Both the position numbers and the translations under genes were made by a program. From Geobacter sp. AOG1 (GTDB taxonomy: Bacteria > Desulfobacterota > Desulfuromonadia > Geobacterales > Geobacteraceae): 64,000 nt of DNA. The notes under the pieces are model-generated. The model made no database searches and was not told the DNA's origin. It saw nothing but the letters and a program-made list of their open reading frames with translations. The first letter of the stretch is position 1, and every line of letters starts with the position of its first letter. Below, piece by piece: positions 52,254-60,311 of this stretch. The stretch is from NCBI RefSeq assembly GCF_019972315.1, contig NZ_BLIZ01000001.1:1748513-1812512 (forward strand), read 5' to 3'.

Positions 52254-52754
52254 ATGGAAAATCCACAGGTACTCATCGTCATGGGGAGCGATTCCGATCT
52301 GCCGATCATGGAAGAAGGGGCAAAGGTCCTGGCAGAATTCGGCGTTTCCTACGAGATGCGGATATCGTCGGCCCACCGCTGTCCCCGCAAGACAGCGGCA
52401 CTTGCAGCAGGTGCGGCCGGGCGGGGGATCAGGGTCATAATTGCCGGCGCCGGTATGGCGGCACATCTGGCAGGCGTCATCGCGGCGGAAACCACCCTGC
52501 CCATAATCGGTGTCCCCATCGGCGGTGGATCGCTCAACGGGGTGGATGCCCTCTATGCCATGGTGCAGATGCCGGCGGGGATACCGGTGGCGACCATGGC
52601 CATCGGCAAGGCGGGGGCGAAGAACGCCGCCCTGTTTGCCATTCAGATGCTGGCGCTTCACGATGCCGGCCTGGCCGCCGCTCTCGTCAGTCATCGGGAA
52701 AAGATGGCGCTGGAAGTGGAAGCGAAGGACCAGGCCCTGCAAGCCTCCCGATAG
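52254..52754 (+). CDS. purE: N5-carboxyaminoimidazole ribonucleotide mutase
   Basis: This 166-residue class I PurE converts N5-CAIR to CAIR. MGSDSDLPIM near residue 11, SSAHR near 41 and the AGAGMAAHLAGV core are present. GGAGTG precedes the ATG. No purK is adjacent in this window. Confidence 0.96.
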   Translation: MENPQVLIVMGSDSDLPIMEEGAKVLAEFGVSYEMRISSAHRCPRKTAALAAGAAGRGIRVIIAGAGMAAHLAGVIAAETTLPIIGVPIGGGSLNGVDALYAMVQMPAGIPVATMAIGKAGAKNAALFAIQMLALHDAGLAAALVSHREKMALEVEAKDQALQASR

Positions 52755-52873
52755 TCGTCGGCGAAATTGAAGTCGCCTCTCTCTTTCCCGGATACCGGAA
52801 TAGACAGGTGCCGGAGAGCATGGTTAACCCGTGCTAACATGCACTGGGAGGGGCGTCACGGGGATATTTTTGC

Positions 52874-52902
52874 TTGACAACGGTAGTGTTGTGTATTAGT
52901 TT
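52874..52902 (+). promoter_or_regulatory. Putative promoter of ppcA
   Basis: TTGACA at 52874 is followed after 14-17 bases by a TATTAGTTT region (52894-52902). It sits about 40 bases upstream of the ppcA start. The -10 box is imperfect. Confidence 0.4.
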
Positions 52903-52941
52903 TGCCGCGATTTACATTACAGACGAAGGAGGTGAAATTCG

Positions 52942-53214
52942 ATGAAAAAGATTTTTGCTGCGATGGCGCTTACGCTCATCTGTGCAGTGGCCGCCATGGC
53001 TGCCGACACCATCAATCTGCCGGCCAAGAACGGCAACGTGACCTTCAACCACAAGAAGCACCAGGAGACGCTGAAGGATTGCAAGGTGTGCCACGAAAAA
53101 GGCCCCGGTAAAATCGAGGGTTTTGGCAAGGACGCCGCTCACAAGCTCTGCAAAGGCTGCCACGAGGAGAAGAAGGCCGGCCCGACCAAGTGTGGTGAGT
53201 GCCACAAGAAGTAA
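52942..53214 (+). CDS. ppcA: Triheme periplasmic cytochrome c7 (PpcA type)
   Basis: This 90-residue precursor has a signal peptide (cleavage AMA-AD near residue 20), giving a mature protein of about 70 residues with three CxxCH motifs: CKVCH (47), CKGCH (70), CGECH (84). It also has the FNHKKH histidine pair and KGPGKIEGFGK loop of PpcA family cytochromes, which carry electrons across the periplasm to outer-membrane conduits. It has its own promoter, a strong AAGGAGGTG site and a terminator, so it is expressed separately from resB. Confidence 0.93.
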   Translation: MKKIFAAMALTLICAVAAMAADTINLPAKNGNVTFNHKKHQETLKDCKVCHEKGPGKIEGFGKDAAHKLCKGCHEEKKAGPTKCGECHKK

Positions 53215-53239
53215 CCGTTCCAGGCTCTCAGAAACAACG

Positions 53240-53275
53240 GAAAAGGGGTAACAGGGTTCTTGTTATCCCTTTTTC
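53240..53275 (+). terminator. Rho-independent terminator after ppcA
   Basis: AAAAAGGGgTAACA pairs with TGTTAtCCCTTTTT, and the T-run continues. Confidence 0.9.
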
Positions 53276-53387
53276 TTAGCCATAAATAAAATTAGTAAAA
53301 TTAAATTATCCTTTTTGCGCCGTTTTGCATATAATCGCACGTTGATGTAGCACAGCATCACATCTATTATCTGTTCAGGAGAACACC

Positions 53388-54749
53388 TTGACTACCAAAG
53401 ACCGCGGTTTTCTGCAAGCCCTCTGGGATTTTTTCTGCGCCCTCAAACTCTCGATTTCGCTCCTCATCCTGCTGGCGGTGACCTCGATTATCGGGACGGT
53501 CATCCCCCAGGTCCCCAACATCCCCGAGGAGTATATCCACTCCTTGAGCCAGACCAAGCTGCAGCTGTACGACAAGCTCGGCTTCTTCGACATGTACCAT
53601 TCCTGGTGGTTCATCCTGCTCCTCTACCTGCTGACGGTCAACCTGATCGCCTGTTCCATCAAGCGTCTGCCGCGGGTCTGGAAGATCGTCTCCGAGCCGA
53701 CTCTGGTGATGGACGAAGCCTTCGAGAAATCCCTTTCCCTGACCCATGATGTCAAGATGAAGGGGGAGAGCGCCACCCTCAGGGAGAAGATGGTTTCCTT
53801 CCTCACGAGCGAGTTTGCGAAACCGGTCGTAACGGAAATTGACGGAACCTGCCACCTCTTCGCCCAGAAAACCCCGTACAGCCGGCTGGGGGTGTACGTG
53901 GTCCACTTCAGCATCATCATCATTTTCATTGGCGCCATCATCGGTTCCTACTTCGGCTACAAGGGGTTCGTCACCATCGTGGAGGGGCAGAGCGTGGACA
54001 GCTTGACGAGCCGCTCGGGAAAGACCATCCCCCTCGGGTTTGCCCTCAAGTGCGAGAAATTCTCGGTTTCCTTCTATGACACCGGTGCTCCCAAGGAGTT
54101 CAAGAGCATCCTGACCGTGCTGGAGAATGGCCAGCCGGTTCCCGGTTATATCAACATTCCGACTATCGTCAACAGTCCCCTCACCTACAAGGGGATTACC
54201 TTCTACCAGTCCAGTTACGGCTCCGCCAGCGAGGGAGGTACCTTCTACTTCACCGTCCGCAGCCGTAAGGGGGGAGCACCGGTCAAGCTGACGGCCCGCC
54301 AGGGGGACAAGGTCCCGCTTCCCGGCGGTGGCACCATGCAGGTACTGGAGTCGACGGACGAGGTGCGCAATTTCATCCCGCAGTTTTCCGGGCCGGCGGC
54401 CCGCATCGAGGTGGCTACCGGCAGCGGGGCACCCCAGGCTTTCATCGTCATGCGCAACTATCCGGAACTGGATGAACAGCGGGGCGGGGACACGATCTTC
54501 TCCTACGATGGCTCGGACCAGAAGTTCTACACCGGTCTCCAGGTGGCCAAGGACCCCGGCGTCTGGGTCGTCTGGCTGGGCTGTGCCCTCATGGTAATCG
54601 GCATCTGCATGGCGTTTTTCATGTCCCACAAGCGGGTCTGGATACGGATCGCCAATGGTCATGTGGTAATGGGGGGGAGCGCCAGCAAAAATCCGGCCGG
54701 CTTCCAGCTCCAGTTCGATGCCCTCGTGGATAAACTCACTAAACTGTAA
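53388..54749 (+). CDS. resB: ResB-type cytochrome c biogenesis protein
   Basis: This 453-residue membrane protein is of the system II haem-handling pair. There are four hydrophobic spans (about 15-38, 65-88, 165-190, 395-415), with the large periplasmic domain between the third and fourth typical of ResB/Ccs1. Start is TTG with CAGGAGA upstream. It lies 19 bases before ccsB. Confidence 0.93.
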   Translation: MTTKDRGFLQALWDFFCALKLSISLLILLAVTSIIGTVIPQVPNIPEEYIHSLSQTKLQLYDKLGFFDMYHSWWFILLLYLLTVNLIACSIKRLPRVWKIVSEPTLVMDEAFEKSLSLTHDVKMKGESATLREKMVSFLTSEFAKPVVTEIDGTCHLFAQKTPYSRLGVYVVHFSIIIIFIGAIIGSYFGYKGFVTIVEGQSVDSLTSRSGKTIPLGFALKCEKFSVSFYDTGAPKEFKSILTVLENGQPVPGYINIPTIVNSPLTYKGITFYQSSYGSASEGGTFYFTVRSRKGGAPVKLTARQGDKVPLPGGGTMQVLESTDEVRNFIPQFSGPAARIEVATGSGAPQAFIVMRNYPELDEQRGGDTIFSYDGSDQKFYTGLQVAKDPGVWVVWLGCALMVIGICMAFFMSHKRVWIRIANGHVVMGGSASKNPAGFQLQFDALVDKLTKL

Positions 54750-54768
54750 CCCTTCGGAGGATACACCG

Positions 54769-55620
54769 ATGTCCAGTTCGCTGTTGTTCAATGTCACCAC
54801 CTTCGCCTATCTGGCGTCCACCGTTGCCTTCTTTGCCTTCCTGGCCAGCAGGAACAAAAATCTCGGTCTTGCCGGCAGCGGCATCGCCTTCTTCGGATTC
54901 ATCGTCCAGACGGTCGCCATCGGCCTTCGCTGGCAGGAGTCCTACGCCATGGGGCATGGCCATGCGCCTCTTTCCAACCTCTACGAATCGGTGGTCTTCT
55001 TCTCCTGGACCATCATTCTGATCTTCGGGTTTCTCGACCTGAAATACAAGTACCGGGTGGTGGGTGCCTTTGTCGTCCCCTTTGCCCTCCTTGGCATGGC
55101 GTGGGCGCAGCTCGGCATGAACAGCGGGATCGAGCCTCTCGTGCCGGCCCTCCAGAGCAACTGGCTGCTCTACCATGTCATCACCTGCTTCCTCGGCTAT
55201 GCGGCGTTCGCGGTCGCCTGCGGCATCTCCATCATGTACCTGATCAAGGAGAAGCAGGAGACGACCGACGGAAACTCCCAGGCAGGGGGTGTCATCGCCA
55301 TGTTCCCTTCCATCAAAATACTGGACGACCTGAACTACAAGGCGATCATGATCGGCTTCCCGCTACTGACCCTCGGCATCATAACCGGCGCCGCCTGGGC
55401 CAATTACGCCTGGGGCACCTACTGGAGCTGGGACCCGAAGGAAACGTGGTCGCTTATCGTCTGGTTCATCTACGCAGCCTTCCTCCATGCCCGCATTACC
55501 CGCGGGTGGGTCGGGAGACGAGCGGCGATCCTGTCCATTGTCGGCTTTGCCGCCACCATCTTCTGTTATCTCGGCGTCAACCTGTTCCTTTCGGGGCTGC
55601 ACAGTTACGGCGGACGGTAG
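54769..55620 (+). CDS. ccsB: CcsB/CcsA haem-handling protein
   Basis: This 283-residue polytopic protein has the tryptophan-rich haem-binding WWD-type motif WGTYWSWDPKETWSL and conserved periplasmic histidines (e.g. in LLYHVITCFLGY and AAFLHARI). Together with ResB it ligates haem to CxxCH motifs in the periplasm. GGAGG lies nine bases upstream. A start at 54718 would overlap resB and is not supported. Confidence 0.94.
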   Translation: MSSSLLFNVTTFAYLASTVAFFAFLASRNKNLGLAGSGIAFFGFIVQTVAIGLRWQESYAMGHGHAPLSNLYESVVFFSWTIILIFGFLDLKYKYRVVGAFVVPFALLGMAWAQLGMNSGIEPLVPALQSNWLLYHVITCFLGYAAFAVACGISIMYLIKEKQETTDGNSQAGGVIAMFPSIKILDDLNYKAIMIGFPLLTLGIITGAAWANYAWGTYWSWDPKETWSLIVWFIYAAFLHARITRGWVGRRAAILSIVGFAATIFCYLGVNLFLSGLHSYGGR

Positions 55621-55656
55621 CAGAAGCTTACACTACGGCTGTTCGGGAGAGTGAGA

Positions 55657-56658
55657 ATGAGTGCATGGAAGCGGCTGTCTGTTCCTGCCCTGCTCGGCGC
55701 GATGCTGGCGTTTGTCGCTCCGTCGGGGGAAAGTGAGGCGGCCTCCGAGCTCAGATGTCTCGGCTGTCACCCCGCCATCGTGCGCGACAGCGTGGTGCAC
55801 AAGCCGGTCGGCGATGGGGAGTGCGTTTCATGCCACCAGATGGTGCAAGGGAAGATGCATCCTTCCGAGAAAGGGTCGGTGACCCTTCAGGAAAAGGGGG
55901 AAAAGCTCTGCTACATGTGTCATGATAATCTTGCCGCCAAGAAGTTCGTCCATGGGCCGGTGGCGAGTGGCGAATGCCAGGCGTGCCACGAAGTGCACAA
56001 GTCCCCCAACCGCAAACTGCTGAAGGGAACCGGCGCCGATTTCTGCTTCATGTGCCACGAGAACAAATTCCAGTTCAAATACGGCCATGCACCTGTCGTG
56101 CAGGGTGACTGTCTTGCCTGCCATGATCCCCACCAGTCCGATAACAAGATGATGGTCAGAAAGCCCGGTTCCAAACTCTGCTTCGACTGCCACGATAGCG
56201 CTATCGCCAAGGGGAAGTCGGTGCACGGGCCAGTGGCGACCGGCGACTGTCTCGGCTGCCACCTGGTGCATGGCTCGCCGTACCGGCATATGCTCAAGCG
56301 CGACAATCCCGACCTGTATTACATGCCCTACAACCCCGCCCACTACTCGTTCTGCTTCGATTGCCACAACCGGGATCTGGCCAAGGACAAGCGGACCGAT
56401 ACCCTCACCGGATTCCGGAACGGGGACCGCAACCTCCACGAGCTGCACGTCAACAAGCCCGACAAGGGGCGTACCTGCAAGACCTGCCATGAGCCACACA
56501 ACGCAGCCCAAGGGCGCCTCCTCAAGAAAAACATCCCCGGGTTCGGGAAATGGGATATCCCCATGTTTTTCACCGGCACCTCCACGGGGGGGACCTGTGT
56601 CGTCGGTTGTCACAAACCCAAATCCTATGACCGGGTCAGGCCCGTCATCAATCCGTAG
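55657..56658 (+). CDS. Multiheme c-type cytochrome, ten CxxCH plus one CxxxCH
   Basis: This 333-residue protein has a signal peptide (cleavage near SEA-AS, about 30). It contains ten CxxCH motifs (CLGCH, CVSCH, CYMCH, CQACH, CFMCH, CLACH, CFDCH, CLGCH, CFDCH, CKTCH) and a late CVVGCH (CxxxCH) at 56596-56613. The repeat HGPVASGECQACHEVH-style unit recurs, suggesting internal duplication. It is probably periplasmic and part of the electron path feeding the OmcE-like filament. It follows ccsB by 36 bases in the same operon. Confidence 0.93.
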   Translation: MSAWKRLSVPALLGAMLAFVAPSGESEAASELRCLGCHPAIVRDSVVHKPVGDGECVSCHQMVQGKMHPSEKGSVTLQEKGEKLCYMCHDNLAAKKFVHGPVASGECQACHEVHKSPNRKLLKGTGADFCFMCHENKFQFKYGHAPVVQGDCLACHDPHQSDNKMMVRKPGSKLCFDCHDSAIAKGKSVHGPVATGDCLGCHLVHGSPYRHMLKRDNPDLYYMPYNPAHYSFCFDCHNRDLAKDKRTDTLTGFRNGDRNLHELHVNKPDKGRTCKTCHEPHNAAQGRLLKKNIPGFGKWDIPMFFTGTSTGGTCVVGCHKPKSYDRVRPVINP

Positions 56659-56733
56659 CGGTCGTTGTTCGCCGGCAGGGATATTCCCTGCCGGCTTTTA
56701 GCACTCATTTTCTGGTGTATCCACGGAGGCAAG

Positions 56734-57720
56734 ATGTTCCGCAAGCTCGTTCCGACCATTGTCATCCTGCTGACTTCAGGGGTGGTTGCAGCCCACGCCG
56801 CCATTACCTTCGTCTATCCTGCTCCCAAAAGCTGGGTGAAGCGGGCGGACTATCTCGTCCTGAAGCTGAATAACCCCGCCATCACCGGCGTCCGGGTCAC
56901 CGTGAACGGCGAGGCGAGCGGGCTCCTGCCGATCGGCACGCCGGAATACCGGAAGGCGTTTCAGGATTTTCTCATTCTCCAGGCGGTCTGGGACAAGGGG
57001 AAGAATGACGTTGCCGTAGAAGCGTTCAGCGGCGACAAGCGGATTGAAACCGCGATGAACGATGTATGGTACAACCCGGGAGGGACGGGTCCCGTCGCCC
57101 CCGAGTACAGTCCCAATCGACTCCACGTGCCGGAAAACGAAAAGCTCTGCGCCCCCTGTCACCCCATGAATCCGACCCCTGCTCAACTTGCCAGCAGTCC
57201 GGAGAAGGGGAATCCCTGTTTCGGCTGCCACAAGAAGATGATGAGTTACACCTTCGTGCACGGTCCGGCAGGAACCTATTCCTGTGCCTACTGCCACGTG
57301 GGTGACGGAAAGTCCAAGTACGCCGTTGTCAAGCGCGACGCGGTGTTGTGCAACGAATGCCACGCCGACAAGGGAGATGAATTCACCAAGCGCAAGTACC
57401 TCCATGGCCCCATCGCAGCGGGACTGTGCGAGGTCTGCCACGATTCCCACGGCTCGCCGTATCCCGCCCAGCTCCTCATGCCGATCAACGAGCTCTGCCT
57501 TTCCTGCCACGAGGATGTGGGGAAGGGGTACCATGTGGTCCGCACCACGGCTGGCGCCGGTCACCCGCTGAAGTGGAAGATCGATCCGTCCAGGCCGTCA
57601 TCTGGCAGGGAGATGTCGTGCATTTCCTGCCATAATCCCCACAGCGGCGACGTCCGGTATTTCTTCACGAACAATGCGGAGGACCGCTTGCTCCTCTGCC
57701 AGATGTGCCACAATAAATAA
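56734..57720 (+). CDS. Octaheme c-type cytochrome
   Basis: This 328-residue protein has a signal peptide (to about residue 22). An N-terminal ~110-residue beta-rich domain without haem motifs (TFVYPAPKSWVKRADYLVLK...) is followed by eight CxxCH motifs (CAPCH, CFGCH, CAYCH, CNECH, CEVCH, CLSCH, CISCH, CQMCH). The last two thirds resemble the previous cytochrome's HGP...C..CH repeats. Start 56734 follows GGAGG. Same operon as its neighbours. Confidence 0.93.
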   Translation: MFRKLVPTIVILLTSGVVAAHAAITFVYPAPKSWVKRADYLVLKLNNPAITGVRVTVNGEASGLLPIGTPEYRKAFQDFLILQAVWDKGKNDVAVEAFSGDKRIETAMNDVWYNPGGTGPVAPEYSPNRLHVPENEKLCAPCHPMNPTPAQLASSPEKGNPCFGCHKKMMSYTFVHGPAGTYSCAYCHVGDGKSKYAVVKRDAVLCNECHADKGDEFTKRKYLHGPIAAGLCEVCHDSHGSPYPAQLLMPINELCLSCHEDVGKGYHVVRTTAGAGHPLKWKIDPSRPSSGREMSCISCHNPHSGDVRYFFTNNAEDRLLLCQMCHNK

Positions 57721-57771
57721 GAATTTTGTCGATTACAGCGGAATTAACCCAGCACAAAGAAGAGGTACGGT

Positions 57772-58863
57772 ATGAAAAACGCAACAAGAGCACTGGTTAA
57801 ACTCGCCGGTCTGGTCTTCGGTCTCGGCCTCTTAGCAGGATGCGCGGCCGAGCAGCAGGAGGTCAGGCACTATTACTGGCCACAGCTCCCCGATCGTCCG
57901 CGCATCGAGTGGAAGAAGGCATACAGCAGCCAGCTCGATTTCCCCAAGTCGGGATTCAGGCAGTTCATCTCCGCCATAGCGGGCGAGGAGGAGCCGATTC
58001 CCTTCAGCAAGCCGCTCGATATCAAGTCGAACGGCGAAGGAAAGGTGTATGTCACCGACCCGGCCATCGCCCTTGTCTTTGTGTATGACATGGTCAACAA
58101 CAATGTCCACATGCTCGGAGGTGAGGAGGCGGTGGGGCAGTTCCGCTCTCCCGTCGGACTGGCCGTGGATGACGAAATGAACGTCTACGTCAGCGATACG
58201 GAACAGGGGATAATTCAGGTTTTCGACCGGAACGAGAAACCGCTGCGCACCATTACCACCAAGGACCGTCTGGAACGGGCCACCGGCATGGCTTTCGACA
58301 AGGTGCGCAAACGGCTGCTCGTTGTCGACACCCGGGGGCACAAGATCGTGGCATTCGCCCCCGACGGCACCTACCTCACCTCCTTCGGAGCGGGGGGGGA
58401 TGCGGACGGCTATTTCAATTATCCGGTTGCGGTTGCGGTCAACAGCAAGGGGGAGATCGTCGTGGCCGATTCCATGAACGCCCGGATCCAGATATTCGAC
58501 GGGGACGGGAAGTTTCTCCGCAAATTCGGTCGCCGGGGTGATGGCCCCTCCGACTTCCAGATCATGAAGGGGGTCGCGGTCGATTCGGACGATAACATCT
58601 ACGTGAGTGAGGGGAAGGGGCACAAGATGCTCATCTTCAACAGCAACGGCGACTTCCTGCTCCTCGTCGGCGGGCTTTACTCCTCGCTCAATACGGGCAA
58701 ATACGCTCCGGGTGGATTCATGCTCCCCCAGAGTATCGACATCGACAAGAACGACACCATCTACATCGTCGACCAGTTGAACAAGCGGTTTCAGGTCTTC
58801 CAGTACATCTCCGACCGCTACCTGCAGGCCAACCCCATTCCCGGGTACGTCCCGCCGAAGTAG
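57772..58863 (+). CDS. NHL beta-propeller lipoprotein
   Basis: This 363-residue protein has a lipobox (LLAGC, Cys about 24), and its body is built of six NHL-type blades (FRSPVGLAVDDEMNVYVSDT, FNYPVAVAVNSKGEIVVADS and like). It has no haem motif. Its place directly before the OmcE-like gene is the conserved arrangement for OmcE clusters, so an assembly, secretion or docking role for the filament cytochrome is inferred. Confidence 0.9.
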   Translation: MKNATRALVKLAGLVFGLGLLAGCAAEQQEVRHYYWPQLPDRPRIEWKKAYSSQLDFPKSGFRQFISAIAGEEEPIPFSKPLDIKSNGEGKVYVTDPAIALVFVYDMVNNNVHMLGGEEAVGQFRSPVGLAVDDEMNVYVSDTEQGIIQVFDRNEKPLRTITTKDRLERATGMAFDKVRKRLLVVDTRGHKIVAFAPDGTYLTSFGAGGDADGYFNYPVAVAVNSKGEIVVADSMNARIQIFDGDGKFLRKFGRRGDGPSDFQIMKGVAVDSDDNIYVSEGKGHKMLIFNSNGDFLLLVGGLYSSLNTGKYAPGGFMLPQSIDIDKNDTIYIVDQLNKRFQVFQYISDRYLQANPIPGYVPPK

Positions 58864-59281
58864 CATGGTGGCAGCAGTGCCCCTTTTTGTCCGCCATTTC
58901 CCGGCATATGGCGGACTATGACCGGACATTTCAACGGATGAGAGGGTGGAATGAGTGGCATGGAAGTGCAGTTATTTAACCGATAGGGTGGGGTATTGAC
59001 GGTTGCATCTATCGGTTAGGGTCAGTCGAGCAGGAGCAGTTTCGAGATATTTCAGAGTGTTAATTGTTATTGGTAAAGCTGGCTTCATATTTGCACAAAC
59101 TCCTTTCGTATTCCGTGTTACATGGTGAGATTCAAGCTGGCATGCGATTTGCTAAGTTAGTCGTCATGGTATGCAGTAAGTGCGGGATAGCTATCCCCTG
59201 GGCTTGCAAAGAAACCATTAATGCTCGGAGCAATTACAAAGGTCTTTTTAAGACCGACACCAACAGAAAGGAGTAACACCG
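58864..59281. promoter_or_regulatory. Long control region of the OmcE-like gene
   Basis: This 418-base gap carries an inverted repeat TAACCGATA (58977-58985) / TATCGGTTA (59010-59018) flanking a TTGACG, and a hairpin GGTCTT-TTTA-AAGACC near 59241-59255 just before the ribosome site (AAAGGAG). It may be an operator-promoter and a 5' leader. I found no known riboswitch consensus and no convincing ORF, although a 70-codon frame at 59064 exists. Confidence 0.5.
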
Positions 59282-59983
59282 ATGAAAAAAGTATTAGCCC
59301 TCGTGGCGGTCGTCAGTCTCATGGCCGCTGCAACCGTAGCAAGCGCAGCAACCATCAAGAACTCGAAGCATGACCTGAGCAGCGGCAGCACCGCCACCTT
59401 CAAGAGTTCTGGCGTGGGTACCTCCACCAATCAGATCTGCGTGTTCTGCCACACCCCGCATAACGCGATCCAGAACGGCTACCCCCTCTGGAACCGTTCC
59501 GCCGCGAGCGGCTCCTTCCTCCTCTACTCCTCGGGGAACATGAAGAACCAGTACGGCGCCCTAAAGGCGAGCCAGGGCTTCACCACCAACAGCGTCTCTC
59601 TCTACTGCATGAGCTGCCACGATGGCGGCCTCGTTGCCGGCCGGATCCACAACCTGCCGCTCGACAACGGCAAAGTGATTCCGACCATGACCCCTGCCGC
59701 TGATCAGATCACCTCCACGGCCAACCTGGGCACCAACCTGCAGAACGACCATCCGGTCAACTTCAACATCGTCAACTTCGGCGGCGCCATCGGCACCTCC
59801 CAGAACGGCGGCAAGGCCATCGGCGGGCTTACCACGACCAACCTCCCGCTCTTCAACTCCGGCCGTGGTACTTCCAGCCTCGAGTGCGCCAGCTGCCATG
59901 CGGTGCATGATCCGGGCTACGTGCCGTTCCTCCGCACCACCAACGCCGGCAGCTACCTCTGTCTGACCTGCCACAACAAGTAA
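59282..59983 (+). CDS. omcE: OmcE-like tetraheme filament cytochrome
   Basis: This 233-residue precursor has a clear signal peptide (cleavage near ASA-AT, 22-23). Four CxxCH motifs lie at residues 53 (CVFCHTPHN), 109 (CMSCH), 202 (CASCHAVHD) and 227 (CLTCH). Length, haem number, first and last motifs, and genome context match OmcE, which forms extracellular cytochrome nanowires. Long Gly/Ser/Thr/Asn-rich stretches between haems are typical. It has its own promoter region and a strong terminator, suggesting high expression. Confidence 0.9.
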   Translation: MKKVLALVAVVSLMAAATVASAATIKNSKHDLSSGSTATFKSSGVGTSTNQICVFCHTPHNAIQNGYPLWNRSAASGSFLLYSSGNMKNQYGALKASQGFTTNSVSLYCMSCHDGGLVAGRIHNLPLDNGKVIPTMTPAADQITSTANLGTNLQNDHPVNFNIVNFGGAIGTSQNGGKAIGGLTTTNLPLFNSGRGTSSLECASCHAVHDPGYVPFLRTTNAGSYLCLTCHNK

Positions 59984-60012
59984 TGCGAATGTATACCTGC
60001 TGATGGTATCGA

Positions 60013-60041
60013 GGGGGATGGGAAACCATCCCCCTTTTTTT
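60013..60041 (+). terminator. Strong Rho-independent terminator of the OmcE-like gene
   Basis: GGGGGATGG-GAAA-CCATCCCCC is a GNRA-capped 9-bp stem followed by seven T. Confidence 0.95.
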
Positions 60042-60311
60042 GTGCAAAGGGTGCGTGGCACCAGGCGCCGCGTCATTTCACCTGCAATATCGTGTCATAT
60101 CGCGGGCTTTCGGAGAGAGGTGCACCCGCCCCGCCCGGGTGGTCAAAAATGCCTTGTGAATCAGCAGGTTATGGTGTATTGGAATGTGGCAATTAATTGA
60201 CGCGGAAGGTATGGTATTTGCACACAAAAGGGGTCGAACAAGATTTACCAAATCACCGTACAAGTCGGCGAAGATATTGCGAATGTTTCACGACAGGTTA
60301 ATGGCTCCCTG
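60042..60311. other. Intergenic region before the beta-barrel gene
   Basis: About 270 bases hold no supported gene. A GC-rich CACCCGCCCCGCCCGGGTGG block (60123-60142) can fold. No convincing promoter consensus or ribosome site was found; the downstream ATG has only a weak leader. Confidence 0.4.

Noticed and set aside
58956-58970. Sigma-54-like site TGGCAT-N5-TGCA upstream of the OmcE-like gene
   Set aside because: The GG to GC distance is one base short of the fixed spacing that sigma-54 requires.
59064-59276. 70-codon frame upstream of the OmcE-like gene
   Set aside because: There is no ribosome binding site and the composition is unlike coding DNA of this genome. It lies in what looks like a leader region, so it was treated as noncoding.
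59015-59280. Possible GEMM-type (cyclic dinucleotide) riboswitch before the OmcE-like gene
   Set aside because: Such riboswitches control some Geobacter electron-transfer genes, but I could not find the conserved GCACAGGGCAAACC and GACGCAAAGC boxes here.
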